Assembly (NCBI RefSeq): GCF_001487145.1
Contig: NZ_LN913016.1
Coordinates: 1,448,227 to 1,512,226 of the forward strand
Direction: 5' to 3'
Length of the DNA stretch: 64,000 nt
DNA from: Anaerococcus rubeinfantis
GTDB lineage: Bacteria; Bacillota; Clostridia; Tissierellales; Peptoniphilaceae
How positions within the stretch are numbered: position 1 is the first letter of the stretch; every line of letters begins with the position of its first letter. Shown here in pieces: positions 35,035 through 43,364 of this stretch. The notes under the pieces were generated by a model that worked only from the letters and a program-made list of their open reading frames with translations, was not told the DNA's origin and ran no database searches. The translations under genes and the position numbers were made by a program.

Positions 35035-35059
35035 ATTATAGTAACATATCACACATCAA
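35035..35059 (-). promoter_or_regulatory. ygeX promoter region lacking a normal -35
   Basis: TATAAT (35040-35035) is preceded on the minus strand by GTGATATGTTAC. The nearest -35-like hexamers (TTGATG, TTGCAT) are at 13 and 20 bp, both poor. The 11-mer GTGATATGTTA also sits at the -10 of the DUF3343 gene (45919-45929). Activator-dependent transcription is possible. Confidence 0.4.
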
Positions 35060-35183
35060 AATGCAAGCTTTTTTAAAAATGTTTTCAAAAAAAGTTTTTA
35101 AACTTGCACTTTAAAATATTTTACGAATTTATTTTTTAAAATTTTTAAGAAACTTTTTATTTTTTTGTAAAAAAATTCAGAGC

Positions 35184-35341
35184 GTAGACAAAGTCAGTTT
35201 AATGATTCATTAATGATTTAAAAATAAAATTACGCTAAAACCCATCTCGACTAAGCGAGTGAAACGAACGCATGGAGAGATCTCATGAGATTTCTCGACT
35301 CACTACGTTCGCTCGAAATGGGTGAAATTCAGTTTGTCAAA
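35184..35341 (+). repeat. Intergenic repeat element, short copy B
   Basis: The element has the same left arm as A/C (GTAGACAAAGTCAGTTTAAT, then CCCATCTCGACTA) and the same right half (GAACGCATGGAGAGATCTCATGAGATTTCTC, CGTTCGCTCGAAATGGG, TTTGTCAA). It lacks about 85 bp that contain the covarying hairpin. This clean absence suggests a modular element. It lies between the divergent ygeX and selD genes. The remainder of the 459-bp gap holds the ygeX promoter and a TATAAT (35409-35414) for selD. Confidence 0.75.
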
Positions 35342-35460
35342 AGTCTGTATTTTTTCGCCTTTTATTTTTTTAAATTAGGATTTTTCTTTTATAAAATTTT
35401 TCCTATAGTATAATTTAGATATAATACTTAAAATTCAATAATTATAGAAAGTAGGTAGAT

Positions 35461-36480
35461 ATGTCAAATATAGAACTAGAAGTTTGCGGGGGTTGCAACG
35501 CAAAAATTCCCCAAGAAAGTCTAGGCGAGACCTTATCTTCTATTAAAAATTTTAAAAGAGATGATGTTTTAATTGGATACGATACCATGGATGATTCTGC
35601 TTTGGTAAGAGTCGATAAAAATAATGGAATCGTAACCACCCTAGATTTTTTTCCACCTATGGTTTCTGATCCCTATATTTTTGGGCAAATTGCAGCTACA
35701 AATGCCCTATCAGATATTTATGCTATGGGAGCTGATCCAATTTGTGGACTAAATATTGTTTTGTTTCCTGAAGATGAAAATATAGATATTTTGAAAAAAA
35801 TTCTTCAAGGTGGTGCTAGTAAGGTTATAGAAGCTGGTGCATCTCTTGTTGGTGGTCATTCTATCCACGATCCAAAAATAAAGTACGGACTTTCAGTTAC
35901 AGGAAAAGTTGATATTGATAAGGTTTGGAAAAACAATACGCCAAATGAAAAAGATCTTTTGATTTTGACAAAACCCTTGGGAGTAACTCTTGTTACAAAT
36001 GCTTATGGAATTGATATTCTTGGGCAAAAAGAGATGGATAAGGCTATTTCTTCCATGATATTTTTAAATAAATATGCCAAGGAAATTTTGGAAAAATATA
36101 GGATAAGATCAGCTACCGATGTTACTGGTTTTTCTTTTATGGGCCACTTATCAGAAATGCTTGGCGATAAATATTCCGCCATAATTGATTCTAAAAATAT
36201 CCCAATCCTTGATGGGGCAAAAAAAGCTGCAAGCGAATTCGTCTTTACCAAGGGAGGTCAAAGAAATAGGATGCATATGGAAGATAGGGTAGAATTTCTT
36301 GTCGATGACTTTGCACTTGAGGAAGTTTTATACGATCCTCAAACATCCGGAGGACTTTTGGTAAGTATTAATAAAGATGATGCAAAAAATGCCTTGGAAG
36401 AGTTAAGAAAAAATAAGATTGATGCAAAAATCGTTGGTCAAATTAGTAAAAAATATGATAAATCAATATTTGTAGAATAA
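35461..36480 (+). CDS. selD: SelD, selenide water dikinase (Cys form)
   Basis: The 339-residue enzyme makes selenophosphate from selenide and ATP. Cys12 and Lys15 (GGCNAKIP) align with catalytic Cys17 and Lys20 of E. coli SelD. There is no selenocysteine codon. Metal and ATP motifs are visible in IGYDTMDDSAL, LDFFPPMVSDPYIFGQIAATNALSD (near 60-85), GGHSIHDPKIKYGLSVTG and TSGGLLVS. It is the first gene of selD-yedF-DUF3343-desulfurase, divergent from the purine operon. In genomes lacking SelA/SelB this arrangement serves selenium-dependent molybdenum hydroxylases; that context is present here. Confidence 0.94.
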   Translation: MSNIELEVCGGCNAKIPQESLGETLSSIKNFKRDDVLIGYDTMDDSALVRVDKNNGIVTTLDFFPPMVSDPYIFGQIAATNALSDIYAMGADPICGLNIVLFPEDENIDILKKILQGGASKVIEAGASLVGGHSIHDPKIKYGLSVTGKVDIDKVWKNNTPNEKDLLILTKPLGVTLVTNAYGIDILGQKEMDKAISSMIFLNKYAKEILEKYRIRSATDVTGFSFMGHLSEMLGDKYSAIIDSKNIPILDGAKKAASEFVFTKGGQRNRMHMEDRVEFLVDDFALEEVLYDPQTSGGLLVSINKDDAKNALEELRKNKIDAKIVGQISKKYDKSIFVE

Positions 36481-36492
36481 AGGAGTAAAAAA

Positions 36493-37077
36493 ATGAAAGA
36501 AATTGATGCTAGAGGAATCGAATGTCCAATGCCTGTAATTATGGCAAAAAGAGAAATTAAAAATGGTGCAGAAAATTTTTATGTACTTGTAAATGAAGAT
36601 ATTGCTGTAGAAAATTTGAAAAAACTTGCCAAAGAAACAGGCTTTGATGTTGAAATCGAAGAAAAAGAAGACGAGGTTTTTAAATTAACATTTAAGAAAA
36701 ATGATGAAGAAACAGAGAAAAAAGATAAGGGAGAAAGCCTATCATCTTCATATGTTGTAGTTTTTGATTCTGATAAAATTGGTGATGGAGATAAAGATTT
36801 TTCAAAATCTCTTTTGGAAAGTTTCTTAGTTTCAATAACTGAGGCAGATGTTCTTCCAAAATATGTAATTTGCTACAACAAGGGAGTATTTTTGACAACA
36901 CAAAGAGAAAATACCATTGAAGATTTGAAAAAACTTGCTGATAACGGAGTAGATATAATTTCATGCGGACTTTGTCTTGACCACTATGGAGTAAAAGAAG
37001 AATTAAAGGTTGGAAGAATTTCAAATATGTATGAAATTTCTTCACTAATGAGAACCCATCACACAATAAGACCATAA
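36493..37077 (+). CDS. yedF: YedF, TusA-like/DsrE-like selenium metabolism protein
   Basis: The 194-residue two-domain protein has an N-terminal SirA/TusA domain (1-70) with the sulfur-carrier motif CPMP (Cys11). A charged linker follows, then a C-terminal DsrE/DsrF-like domain (86-194) with Cys158 and Cys161 in SCGLCLDHYG. YedF is a marker of SelD-containing organisms and is thought to carry reactive selenium or sulfur as a persulfide/perselenide. It starts 12 bases after selD with AAAGGAG; its TAA runs into the next gene's ATG (TAATGG). The function is inferred from family association. Confidence 0.9.
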   Translation: MKEIDARGIECPMPVIMAKREIKNGAENFYVLVNEDIAVENLKKLAKETGFDVEIEEKEDEVFKLTFKKNDEETEKKDKGESLSSSYVVVFDSDKIGDGDKDFSKSLLESFLVSITEADVLPKYVICYNKGVFLTTQRENTIEDLKKLADNGVDIISCGLCLDHYGVKEELKVGRISNMYEISSLMRTHHTIRP

Positions 37078-37346
37078 TGGAATATGTTATTTATACTTTC
37101 AAATCATCAAATTTTGCCTATCTTGCCCTTAGTAAAGTCGAAAGTGAAAATATAAGGGCAAGGCTAGTCCCTCTTTTGCCAGAAATTGACGCAGGTTGTG
37201 GGCTTTGTCTTAGGTATGAGAAAAAATTTGATGAGAAAGTAAGGGAAATTTTTTCAAAAAATAAGCTGAATTTTGATGAAAAATACCTGCTTGTTTACAA
37301 AGAAAACGAGAGAAAGCCAGAGGTTAGAGCCTATGATTTATCTTGA
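37077..37346 (+). CDS. DUF3343 (PF11823) putative Se/S carrier protein
   Basis: The 89-residue protein has the DUF3343 hallmark PEIDAGCGLCLRY (Cys41, Cys44) in a small alpha/beta fold. The family is annotated as putative Se/S carrier-like. It overlaps the yedF stop by one base and the desulfurase start by 14 bases, so the three are translationally coupled. A paralogue at 45668-45889 has Ala in place of the second cysteine. It likely shuttles selenium between the desulfurase/YedF and SelD or the hydroxylases (inference). Confidence 0.82.
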   Translation: MEYVIYTFKSSNFAYLALSKVESENIRARLVPLLPEIDAGCGLCLRYEKKFDEKVREIFSKNKLNFDEKYLLVYKENERKPEVRAYDLS

Positions 37347-38466
37347 TAATGCTGCAACAACAATCGACAAGGACGAATCAGTCGCAAGGGCAGTTTATAA
37401 TGCTATAAATTCAAAATCTTTTGGAAATCCATCAAGAGGAGCCTACAAGGTTAGCCTTGATGCTTTGGATTTATTGATGCAAACAAGAAAAAAAGTTGGG
37501 GCTTATTTTGGCATGGATAATCCCCTAAATGTTGTTTTGTGTCAAAATATAACTTTCGCCCTAAATTTTGTTATAAAATCTCTATTTAATAAAAATGACC
37601 ATATAATAACAAGTCTTTCAGAGCACAATTCAGTTTTAAGACCCCTTTATGGTTTGGTAAAAGATGGGACAGAAATTTCTTTTATTGGAATAAAAGATGA
37701 TTTTAGCCTTGATCTTGAAAAAATCGAAAAATTGGTCAAAAAAAACACCAAGGCTTTAGTCATTACAGGAGCATCAAATGTTTCGGGAGTTTTGACAGAC
37801 CTTGATAGGGCTTATGAAATTTGTAAGAAAAATGATTTGAAATTAATAATTGACGGAGCCCAAGTTGCAGGATACCTGCCTTTTGATATAAAAAAATATG
37901 ATAATTCAATATTTTTATTCACAGGCCACAAAGGCCTTCACGCTCCCCAAGGAACGGGCGGATTTATTGTAAATGGGGATTTTGAATTTAGGCAAGTTTT
38001 TGCTGGAGGATCTGGTTTTGATTCATTTTCAAAAACCCAACCCCACATATTGCCAGATTTATTTGAGCCAGGAACTGCAAATGTTCATTCCTTTGCAGGA
38101 TTAAAGGCAGCTGTAGAATTTTTGGAAAAAAATCCTCATAAGGATATAAATGAGCTTACAAAAATTTTATATGATGGCTTAAAAGATATTAAGGGGATAA
38201 AATTTTATTCAAATATAAATTTAAAGCACGTGCCAATAGTTTCGTTTAATATAGGCAATATTCCTGCAAATTATATAGCAATGAAACTTTGGGATGATTA
38301 TGAGATTTGCGTAAGAGCAGGCAGCCATTGTGCCCCACTTTTTCACGAAAAAATGGGAACAAAAAAACAAGGCATAGTAAGGATGAGCCTGTCATTTTAT
38401 AACACAAAAGAAGAAATAGAAAAAACGATAGAAGCTGTGAAAAATATAGCAAAAGAAAGAAGCTAG
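37333..38466 (+). CDS. Cysteine desulfurase family protein of the selD operon
   Basis: The 377-residue class V aminotransferase-fold enzyme starts MIYLDNAATT at 37333; a longer frame to 37273 lies inside DUF3343. The PLP lysine is Lys200 (FTGHKGLHAPQGTGG) and the catalytic cysteine is Cys333 (RAGSHCAPLFHEK). It mobilises sulfur from cysteine or selenium from selenocysteine as an enzyme-bound persulfide. In this operon it probably supplies reduced selenium to SelD/YedF. It ends at a strong terminator. Confidence 0.9.
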   Translation: MIYLDNAATTIDKDESVARAVYNAINSKSFGNPSRGAYKVSLDALDLLMQTRKKVGAYFGMDNPLNVVLCQNITFALNFVIKSLFNKNDHIITSLSEHNSVLRPLYGLVKDGTEISFIGIKDDFSLDLEKIEKLVKKNTKALVITGASNVSGVLTDLDRAYEICKKNDLKLIIDGAQVAGYLPFDIKKYDNSIFLFTGHKGLHAPQGTGGFIVNGDFEFRQVFAGGSGFDSFSKTQPHILPDLFEPGTANVHSFAGLKAAVEFLEKNPHKDINELTKILYDGLKDIKGIKFYSNINLKHVPIVSFNIGNIPANYIAMKLWDDYEICVRAGSHCAPLFHEKMGTKKQGIVRMSLSFYNTKEEIEKTIEAVKNIAKERS

Positions 38467-38486
38467 GCGAGACCTAGCTTTTTTTC
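38461..38486 (+). terminator. Terminator of the selD operon
   Basis: AGCTAGG and CCTAGCT pair around CGAGA, followed by TTTTTTT. The stem includes the desulfurase stop codon. Confidence 0.9.
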
Positions 38487-38530
38487 AGTTATAGATTTTT
38501 TAAAATACTTATTTGAATGCACTATTTATT

Positions 38531-38608
38531 GTCTTAGTTTTTGAAGGAGATCTCTCCACAAGGTCGAGATGGGTGAGTGTGTGCTTTTTTTAATTGCTGA
38601 AGTTTTTA
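38531..38608 (+). repeat. Right-half repeat module R1
   Basis: GTCTTAGTTTTTGAAGG, the self-complementary GGAGATCTCTCC, then AGGTCGAGATGGGTGAG and GTGTGCTTTTTTTAATTGC. It recurs nearly identically at 38946-39022 and 39248-39325. The CTCGA/CCATC modules are shared with elements A-D. Confidence 0.75.
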
Positions 38609-38693
38609 TTTTTAGGTTTTAAGTGATAGAAATATTATTTTTCAATTTTGATACTGAAATTTAAAAATAACTATAAGTTTCTTTTATTATATT

Positions 38694-38755
38694 TTATTCG
38701 AAGTTTAAAAATATAGACATATCTACCCCATCTCGAGCGAATGTAATGAGTCAAA
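38694..38755 (+). repeat. Left-half repeat module L1 (divergent)
   Basis: TTATTCGAAGTTTAAAA, then CCCCATCTCGAGCGAATGTAATGAGTCA. The first part matches modules L2 and L3; the second resembles the inverted right arm of elements A-C (GAGCGAACGTAGTGAGTC). It is a mosaic copy. Confidence 0.55.
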
Positions 38756-38801
38756 TTGATTTTTTAAAATATATTTTATTTTATTGAAATCTAGTTTAAT
38801 C

Positions 38802-39022
38802 TTATTCAAAGTATAAAAGTATATCTCGCATAACCCATCTCGAGCCTAGTCGAGAGATCTCTTTTGTTGATTTCGGCTTATATTTTCATTTATACTTGGT
38901 ATTATATATATTGGATTATATTTTAAAATGCTTACTATTTCTTTCGTCTTAGTTTTTGAAGGAGATCTCTCCACAAGGTCGAGATGGGTGAGTGTGTGCT
39001 TTTTTTAATTGCTAAAGTTTTA
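38802..39022 (+). repeat. Tandem repeat unit 1 (L2+R2)
   Basis: Left half: TTATTCAAAGTATAAAAG, GCATAACCCATCTCGAG, CCTAGTCGAGAGATCTC. Right half (38946-39022): GAAGGAGATCTCTCC, GGTCGAGATGGGTGAG. The ends CCCATCTCGA and TCGAGATGGG are inverted, so the unit can fold on itself. The period to unit 2 is about 302-304 bp. No ORF is visible. Confidence 0.75.
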
Positions 39023-39105
39023 TTTTTTGGTTTTAATTATTAAATTTCTTTTTAAAATTGCTAATTTATTATAAAAAAGTGAGTTTATTTAAATTTTATT
39101 TAAAT

Positions 39106-39325
39106 TTATTCGAAGTATAAAAGTATATACTCGCATAACCCATCTCGAGCCTAGTCGAGAGATCTCTTTTGTTGATTTTAGCTTGTGTTTTATTTTATAT
39201 TTGTAATATATATCGGGTTATTTTTTGAATGCACGCTCTATCTTTTATCTTAGTTTTTGAAGGAGATCTCTCCAAAAGGTCGAGATGGGTGAGTATGTGC
39301 TTTTTTTAGTTGCTGAAGTTTTTAC
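39106..39325 (+). repeat. Tandem repeat unit 2 (L3+R3)
   Basis: This is a near-identical second copy of unit 1, with small differences such as TCTCCAAAAGG for TCTCCACAAGG. It fills the end of the 38466-39432 gap, just before the modC stop. The gap otherwise holds only the selD-operon terminator. Confidence 0.75.
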
Positions 39326-39431
39326 TTTTTATTTTATAAAACAAAAAAGAGAACATCGCAAAAAATATGAATAGTCATCATTTTACAACAGTCTATTTTT
39401 TCTATATCATGAGATTTTTTAAAATTTATTT

Positions 39432-40466
39432 TTATTTTAAAAACATTATTTTATCTTCTCTCAAATTAAAATATAAATTTTTCTCGTTTTTTAAATTCTT
39501 CCATTTTTCCTTGTCCAAAAATACGGTAATTTGGCCTTGGCCGTCTTTTTTTCTTATTATTAGACACATATTAAAAGTTTGTTCTATTTCTTTTAATATT
39601 TCTAACTCGTATGAATTTTTTTCTTTTTTATTTTTAGAAATTTCTACATCATGGCCTCTTATACCTATAAATTTTTCTTTATAATCTTTTTCTAAATCTA
39701 AATCAAGATCCCAGGCTTTCAATTTATAGGAATTTTCTCCGATTTTTTCAATTTCTGAGAAATTTTTGCAACCTGATAGCTCTGCTGCTGCTATTGTTTC
39801 TGGATTGTGGAAAAGTTCCTTGGTTCTTTTTTTAGACTCTGATTTTCCTTTTGTCATTACAACTATATCATCGCACATCCTATAAATCTCGTCCCTATCG
39901 TGGGATACAAAAAGGGTTGGAATTTTGTATTCTTCTATAATTTTTCTAACTTCAAGCTCAATTGACCATCTCAAATATCCATCAATCGCTGAATATGGTT
40001 CGTCTAACAAAAGAATTTCTGGTTCATTTACCAAAATTCTTGCAAGAGCCGTTCTTTGTTTTTCTCCACCGGAAATCATATCTGGACGTTTGTTTTTTAT
40101 ATGGTCTATGTGGAGTTCTTCTAATTTTTTATTTATTATTTTTTCAAAATTTTTATTTTTTCCCCTAAATCCAGTTTTAATATTTTCATAAACTGTCATA
40201 TTTGGAAAAAGTGCGTAATCTTGAAAAAGGTAGGCAACTTTTCTGTCCTTGGTTGGTATATTTATTTTTTTATCTTTATCAAAAAGGATCCTACCATTTA
40301 AAATTATTTTTCCACAATCTGGTTTTATTATTCCTGCTATGGCTTTTAGGGTCAAACTTTTGCCAGAACCTGACGCTCCCAAAATCCCCAAAATTCCTTC
40401 TTCGTTTGTAAATTTTGCATCAAGCTTAAAATTTTCAAAATTTTTTTTGATATCAACTTCAAGCAT
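39432..40466 (-). CDS. modC: ModC, molybdate ABC transporter ATP-binding protein
   Basis: The 344-residue ATPase has Walker A GASGSGKS near 30-37, the Q-loop at FQDYALFP, signature SGGEKQRTALAR near 130 and Walker B ILLLDEPYSAID. A C-terminal extension (about 230-344) is shorter and more divergent than a canonical MOP/TOBE domain. It energises ModB/ModA uptake of molybdate, or possibly tungstate. It overlaps modB by 8 bp and is the last gene of the Mo operon. The gene ends next to the tandem repeats without a clear terminator. Confidence 0.9.
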   Translation of the reverse strand: MLEVDIKKNFENFKLDAKFTNEEGILGILGASGSGKSLTLKAIAGIIKPDCGKIILNGRILFDKDKKINIPTKDRKVAYLFQDYALFPNMTVYENIKTGFRGKNKNFEKIINKKLEELHIDHIKNKRPDMISGGEKQRTALARILVNEPEILLLDEPYSAIDGYLRWSIELEVRKIIEEYKIPTLFVSHDRDEIYRMCDDIVVMTKGKSESKKRTKELFHNPETIAAAELSGCKNFSEIEKIGENSYKLKAWDLDLDLEKDYKEKFIGIRGHDVEISKNKKEKNSYELEILKEIEQTFNMCLIIRKKDGQGQITVFLDKEKWKNLKNEKNLYFNLREDKIMFLK

Positions 40467-41133
40467 GGGCCTTCTCCCCCTCTTTTGTATCTTCCAAAAA
40501 ATTTATGGCAACAAGGACTATAAATGAAATTAGAACATTTATCATGACCCATTTATATGCGATTTCGTCTTGACCAATTCTCCAAAATTGATAGACACTT
40601 GTTGAAATTGTTGCAGTTTTTCCTGGAGTGTAGCCGCTTACCATTGAAGTTGCTCCATATTCTCCAAGGGCTCTTGCAAAGGATAAAACTAAACCTGCCA
40701 TTATTCCTTTTTTGCAATTTGGCATCAAAACTTTCCAAAAAATCCAAGTATTTGACTTTCCCAAAGTTTGAGCAGCGTAGGTTAAATTTTCATTGTAAGC
40801 TTCAAAGGCTCCTCTTGTTGTCCTATACATCAAGGGAAAGGTAACTATAACTGTTGCAAAAATTGCTGAATACCAATTCATAATAAGTGGAAATTTAAAA
40901 TAATCTACAAAAATTTTCCCAAGTCCTGAATTTGGTCCTAAAATTTTAATTAGAAAAAATCCTACAACAGTAGGAGGCAAGACCAAGGGTAGGGTTAATA
41001 CCACATCGATTGCCCCCTTTACTTTTGCAGGTAGTTTTTTAATATAGTAGGCGGCAAATATACCAAGAAAAAATATTATTACTGATGATATACTTGCAAT
41101 CCTTATTGAATTATATAATGGATAAAGGTCCAT
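40459..41133 (-). CDS. modB: ModB, molybdate ABC transporter permease
   Basis: The 224-residue inner-membrane protein has five or six hydrophobic segments. The EAA-loop region is TLGKSNTWIFWKVLMPNCKKGIMAGLVLSFARALGEYGAT (residues about 125-165), the docking site for ModC. It forms the channel for molybdate released by ModA. It starts two bases after modA. Length is typical. Confidence 0.92.
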   Translation of the reverse strand: MDLYPLYNSIRIASISSVIIFFLGIFAAYYIKKLPAKVKGAIDVVLTLPLVLPPTVVGFFLIKILGPNSGLGKIFVDYFKFPLIMNWYSAIFATVIVTFPLMYRTTRGAFEAYNENLTYAAQTLGKSNTWIFWKVLMPNCKKGIMAGLVLSFARALGEYGATSMVSGYTPGKTATISTSVYQFWRIGQDEIAYKWVMINVLISFIVLVAINFLEDTKEGEKAHA

Positions 41134-41135
41134 GA

Positions 41136-41984
41136 TTATTTACTTAATGGCTTAAATCCATATTTATCTAAAACTTCTGATGCTTTTTTGCCTTGTAAAA
41201 ATTCTAGATATTTTTTGCCTTCTTCTGGATTTTTAGAATTTTTAAGAAGAGCTGCTGGATAAATTACTTTATTTTCAAGCATTGAATCATCAGCCACTGC
41301 TACTGTTTCAAGTCCTGCTGTTTTTGCGTCAGTTTTATAAACTATTCCACAATCAGCTGCCTTTTCGCTAACCCATGATGTAACTTCTTTTACGTTTGAA
41401 CCGAAAGTAACTTTATCTTGGATTTTATCCCAAATTCCTAAATTTTTAAGAATTTCTTCTGAATATTGACCAACTGGAACATCAGAATTTCCGAGGGCAA
41501 TTTTTTCAACATCTCTTTTTTCAAGATCTTTAAAATCTTTGATTCCTTTTTCATTTCCTTCTGCTACCGCAAGAGTCACTTCATTTTCAAGCAAATCAAA
41601 TCTTGTTTCTTTATCTATTTTATCTTCGTCTTCAAGTTCATCCATTTGTTTTTGAGCTGCTGAAACAAATACATCACAGTCTGCTCCTGAATCAATTTGT
41701 GTTTTTAATGTTCCTGATGAATCAAAGTTAAATGTTAAATTAAGATTTGGATTTTCTTTTTCAAATTCTGTTTTTAATTCTTCCAAAGCTTCTGTCATTG
41801 AAGCTGCTGCAAATACTACAAGGTCTTTTTTCTCCTTGTCTGTATTTTCATTTGATTTAGCTACATTTGAACTTGACATAGGCTCATTTGACTTATTGTC
41901 ATTAGCATTTTTGTTTGCACATCCTACTGTACCGATTAGCATTGCTCCTGCTAGAGCTGTCATTGCGATTTTTTTAAAATTCAT
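41136..41984 (-). CDS. modA: ModA, molybdate-binding lipoprotein
   Basis: The 282-residue solute-binding protein has a signal peptide and lipobox (IGTVGC, Cys22), so it is anchored on the outer face of the membrane. After an Asn/Ser-rich linker the mature domain starts DLVVFAAASMTEALEEL, the ModA oxyanion-site signature. NFDSSGTLKTQIDSGADCDVFVSAA and GNSDVPVGQYSEEILKNLG follow. It captures molybdate for ModBC. It overlaps the MOSC gene by 11 bp. Confidence 0.93.
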   Translation of the reverse strand: MNFKKIAMTALAGAMLIGTVGCANKNANDNKSNEPMSSSNVAKSNENTDKEKKDLVVFAAASMTEALEELKTEFEKENPNLNLTFNFDSSGTLKTQIDSGADCDVFVSAAQKQMDELEDEDKIDKETRFDLLENEVTLAVAEGNEKGIKDFKDLEKRDVEKIALGNSDVPVGQYSEEILKNLGIWDKIQDKVTFGSNVKEVTSWVSEKAADCGIVYKTDAKTAGLETVAVADDSMLENKVIYPAALLKNSKNPEEGKKYLEFLQGKKASEVLDKYGFKPLSK

Positions 41985-42435
41985 TTTTTCCTCCTAAAAT
42001 TTTAATTTCATCTCCAGTTTTTATCACGCCTTCTTTAATTACTTTTGCAAAAATTCCCTCATAAGGCATAATACACTTTCCAACACTTTGTTTTATGGCG
42101 CAACCCTTGTGACATTCCTTACCAATTTGACTAACTTCCAAAACACAATCGCCAATTTTTAATTTTTCTCCAATAGGAAGCTCGTGCAAAACAATTCCTT
42201 GTGTGGTAATATTTTCTGCAAAATCTCCAAAAGAAAATTTACGATTTTCATTTTCCATTTTTCTAATTGATTCTACTGCCAAAAGACTCACTTGCCTGTG
42301 CCACTTTCCTGCGTGGGCATCATTTTCTAGCCCAAAATCTCTTTTAAATAAACCTTGACCTATCTGTTCCTTTCTCACTCCCTTTGTTTTTGAAATATTT
42401 ATTGATAAGACTGTTGCTTTCTTATTTGTGTCCAC
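41974..42435 (-). CDS. MOSC-domain protein
   Basis: The 153-residue stand-alone MOSC domain shows KRDFGLENDAHAGKWHRQVSLLA and ITTQGI. EVSQIGKECHKGCAIKQSVGKCIMPYEGIFAKV contains the conserved MOSC cysteine. MOSC proteins bind molybdopterin and may carry sulfur or help build molybdenum enzymes. The start is GTG at 42435, after AAGGGGATAACA, overlapping mog by 14 bp. In this operon it could help sulfurate or selenate the cofactor (inference). Confidence 0.88.
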   Translation of the reverse strand: MDTNKKATVLSINISKTKGVRKEQIGQGLFKRDFGLENDAHAGKWHRQVSLLAVESIRKMENENRKFSFGDFAENITTQGIVLHELPIGEKLKIGDCVLEVSQIGKECHKGCAIKQSVGKCIMPYEGIFAKVIKEGVIKTGDEIKILGGKNEF

Positions 42436-42913
42436 TGTTATCCCCTTCTAATATATCTAAGCCATGGCTTAAAAATGGCAAAATTCCTTCTATACTTTCT
42501 GTGACAGCCTTGGGAGATCCTGGCAAATTTATAATTAAAGAATTATTTTTTATTCCAGAAACTGCCCTTGATAAGGCCCACATGTGAGTTTTTTCTTTTG
42601 AAATTAATCTTATTGCCTCGCTTATGCCTGGCGTTTGTTTTTCTATTACTTTTAAACTTGCCTCTGGTGTGTTGTCTCTTTTTGAAAGTCCAGTCCCACC
42701 AGATGTTAAAATTAATTGGATGTTTTCACCAACCAATTTATTCAATTCATTTTCAATATTTTCCAAATCGTCATTTATTATAGATTTATAAACCATCTTA
42801 TAATTTTCTGGCATTGTTTTTGCACAAGCATCAATGCATCCATCCTTATTTTCGCCGCTTGATCTGGTATCAGAAATTACCACAAAGGCGTAATTATAAA
42901 TTTTCTCTTTCAT
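42422..42913 (-). CDS. mog: Mog/MoaB-type molybdopterin adenylyltransferase
   Basis: The 163-residue protein has the MoCF-biosynthesis signature LTSGGTGLSKRDNTPEA near 70-86 and SLIINLPGSPKAVTES near 127-142. It activates molybdopterin by adenylation before metal insertion. It overlaps moaC by 20 bp. Whether it is Mog or the sometimes redundant MoaB cannot be separated by eye, but no other adenylyltransferase is visible here. Confidence 0.87.
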   Translation of the reverse strand: MKEKIYNYAFVVISDTRSSGENKDGCIDACAKTMPENYKMVYKSIINDDLENIENELNKLVGENIQLILTSGGTGLSKRDNTPEASLKVIEKQTPGISEAIRLISKEKTHMWALSRAVSGIKNNSLIINLPGSPKAVTESIEGILPFLSHGLDILEGDNSGHK

Positions 42914-43364
42914 AAAGTCCAGATTTTCCTCCTGATTTTTTTACTAAATATATATCTTTTATGGTCATAGACTTATCAAGAGCCTTGCACATATCATAAA
43001 CTGTCAAAAGCCCAGCAGAAACTCCCGTCAGAGCTTCCATTTCAACTCCAGTTTTTCCCTGGCACTTAACTTTAACCTCACAGAATAATAAATTTCCCTC
43101 AAAATTAAAATCTACATTTATTCCATTTAACAAAAGTGGATGGGCCATAGGAATTATTGAAGATGTATTTTTCACTGCTTGGATCGCTGCAACTTGGGCA
43201 ATTGCAAGAACATCTCCCTTTTTTATTTTTTCATTTTTTATAGCTTCTATCGTTTCTTTTTTAAGTTCAATTGAACCCTTGGCTATGGCTTCTCTTTGGC
43301 TGATTTCTTTTTGAGAAATATCAACCATTTGCCCCCTGCCGTTTTTATCTAAATGTGTAAACAT
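42894..43364 (-). CDS. moaC: MoaC, cyclic pyranopterin monophosphate synthase
   Basis: The 156-residue protein shows FTHLDKNGRGQMVDIS at the N-terminus, IPMAHPLLLNGINVDF near 71 and KTGVEMEALTGVSAGLLTVYDMCKALDK near 109. These are the classic MoaC blocks. With MoaA it converts GTP to cyclic pyranopterin monophosphate. Its start follows the moaA stop directly and uses an AGGAGG inside moaA. Length is normal. Confidence 0.94.
   Translation of the reverse strand: MFTHLDKNGRGQMVDISQKEISQREAIAKGSIELKKETIEAIKNEKIKKGDVLAIAQVAAIQAVKNTSSIIPMAHPLLLNGINVDFNFEGNLLFCEVKVKCQGKTGVEMEALTGVSAGLLTVYDMCKALDKSMTIKDIYLVKKSGGKSGLYERENL

Noticed and set aside
38531-39325. CRISPR-like array
   Set aside because: The modules are palindromic, long and unevenly spaced (about 303-415 bp), the intervening DNA is itself repeated, and no cas genes are near.
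39367-39684. Open frame of 105 codons on the plus strand near the modC end
   Set aside because: It is mostly antisense to modC, lacks a ribosome site and has a composition of low-complexity Phe/Ile/Ser.
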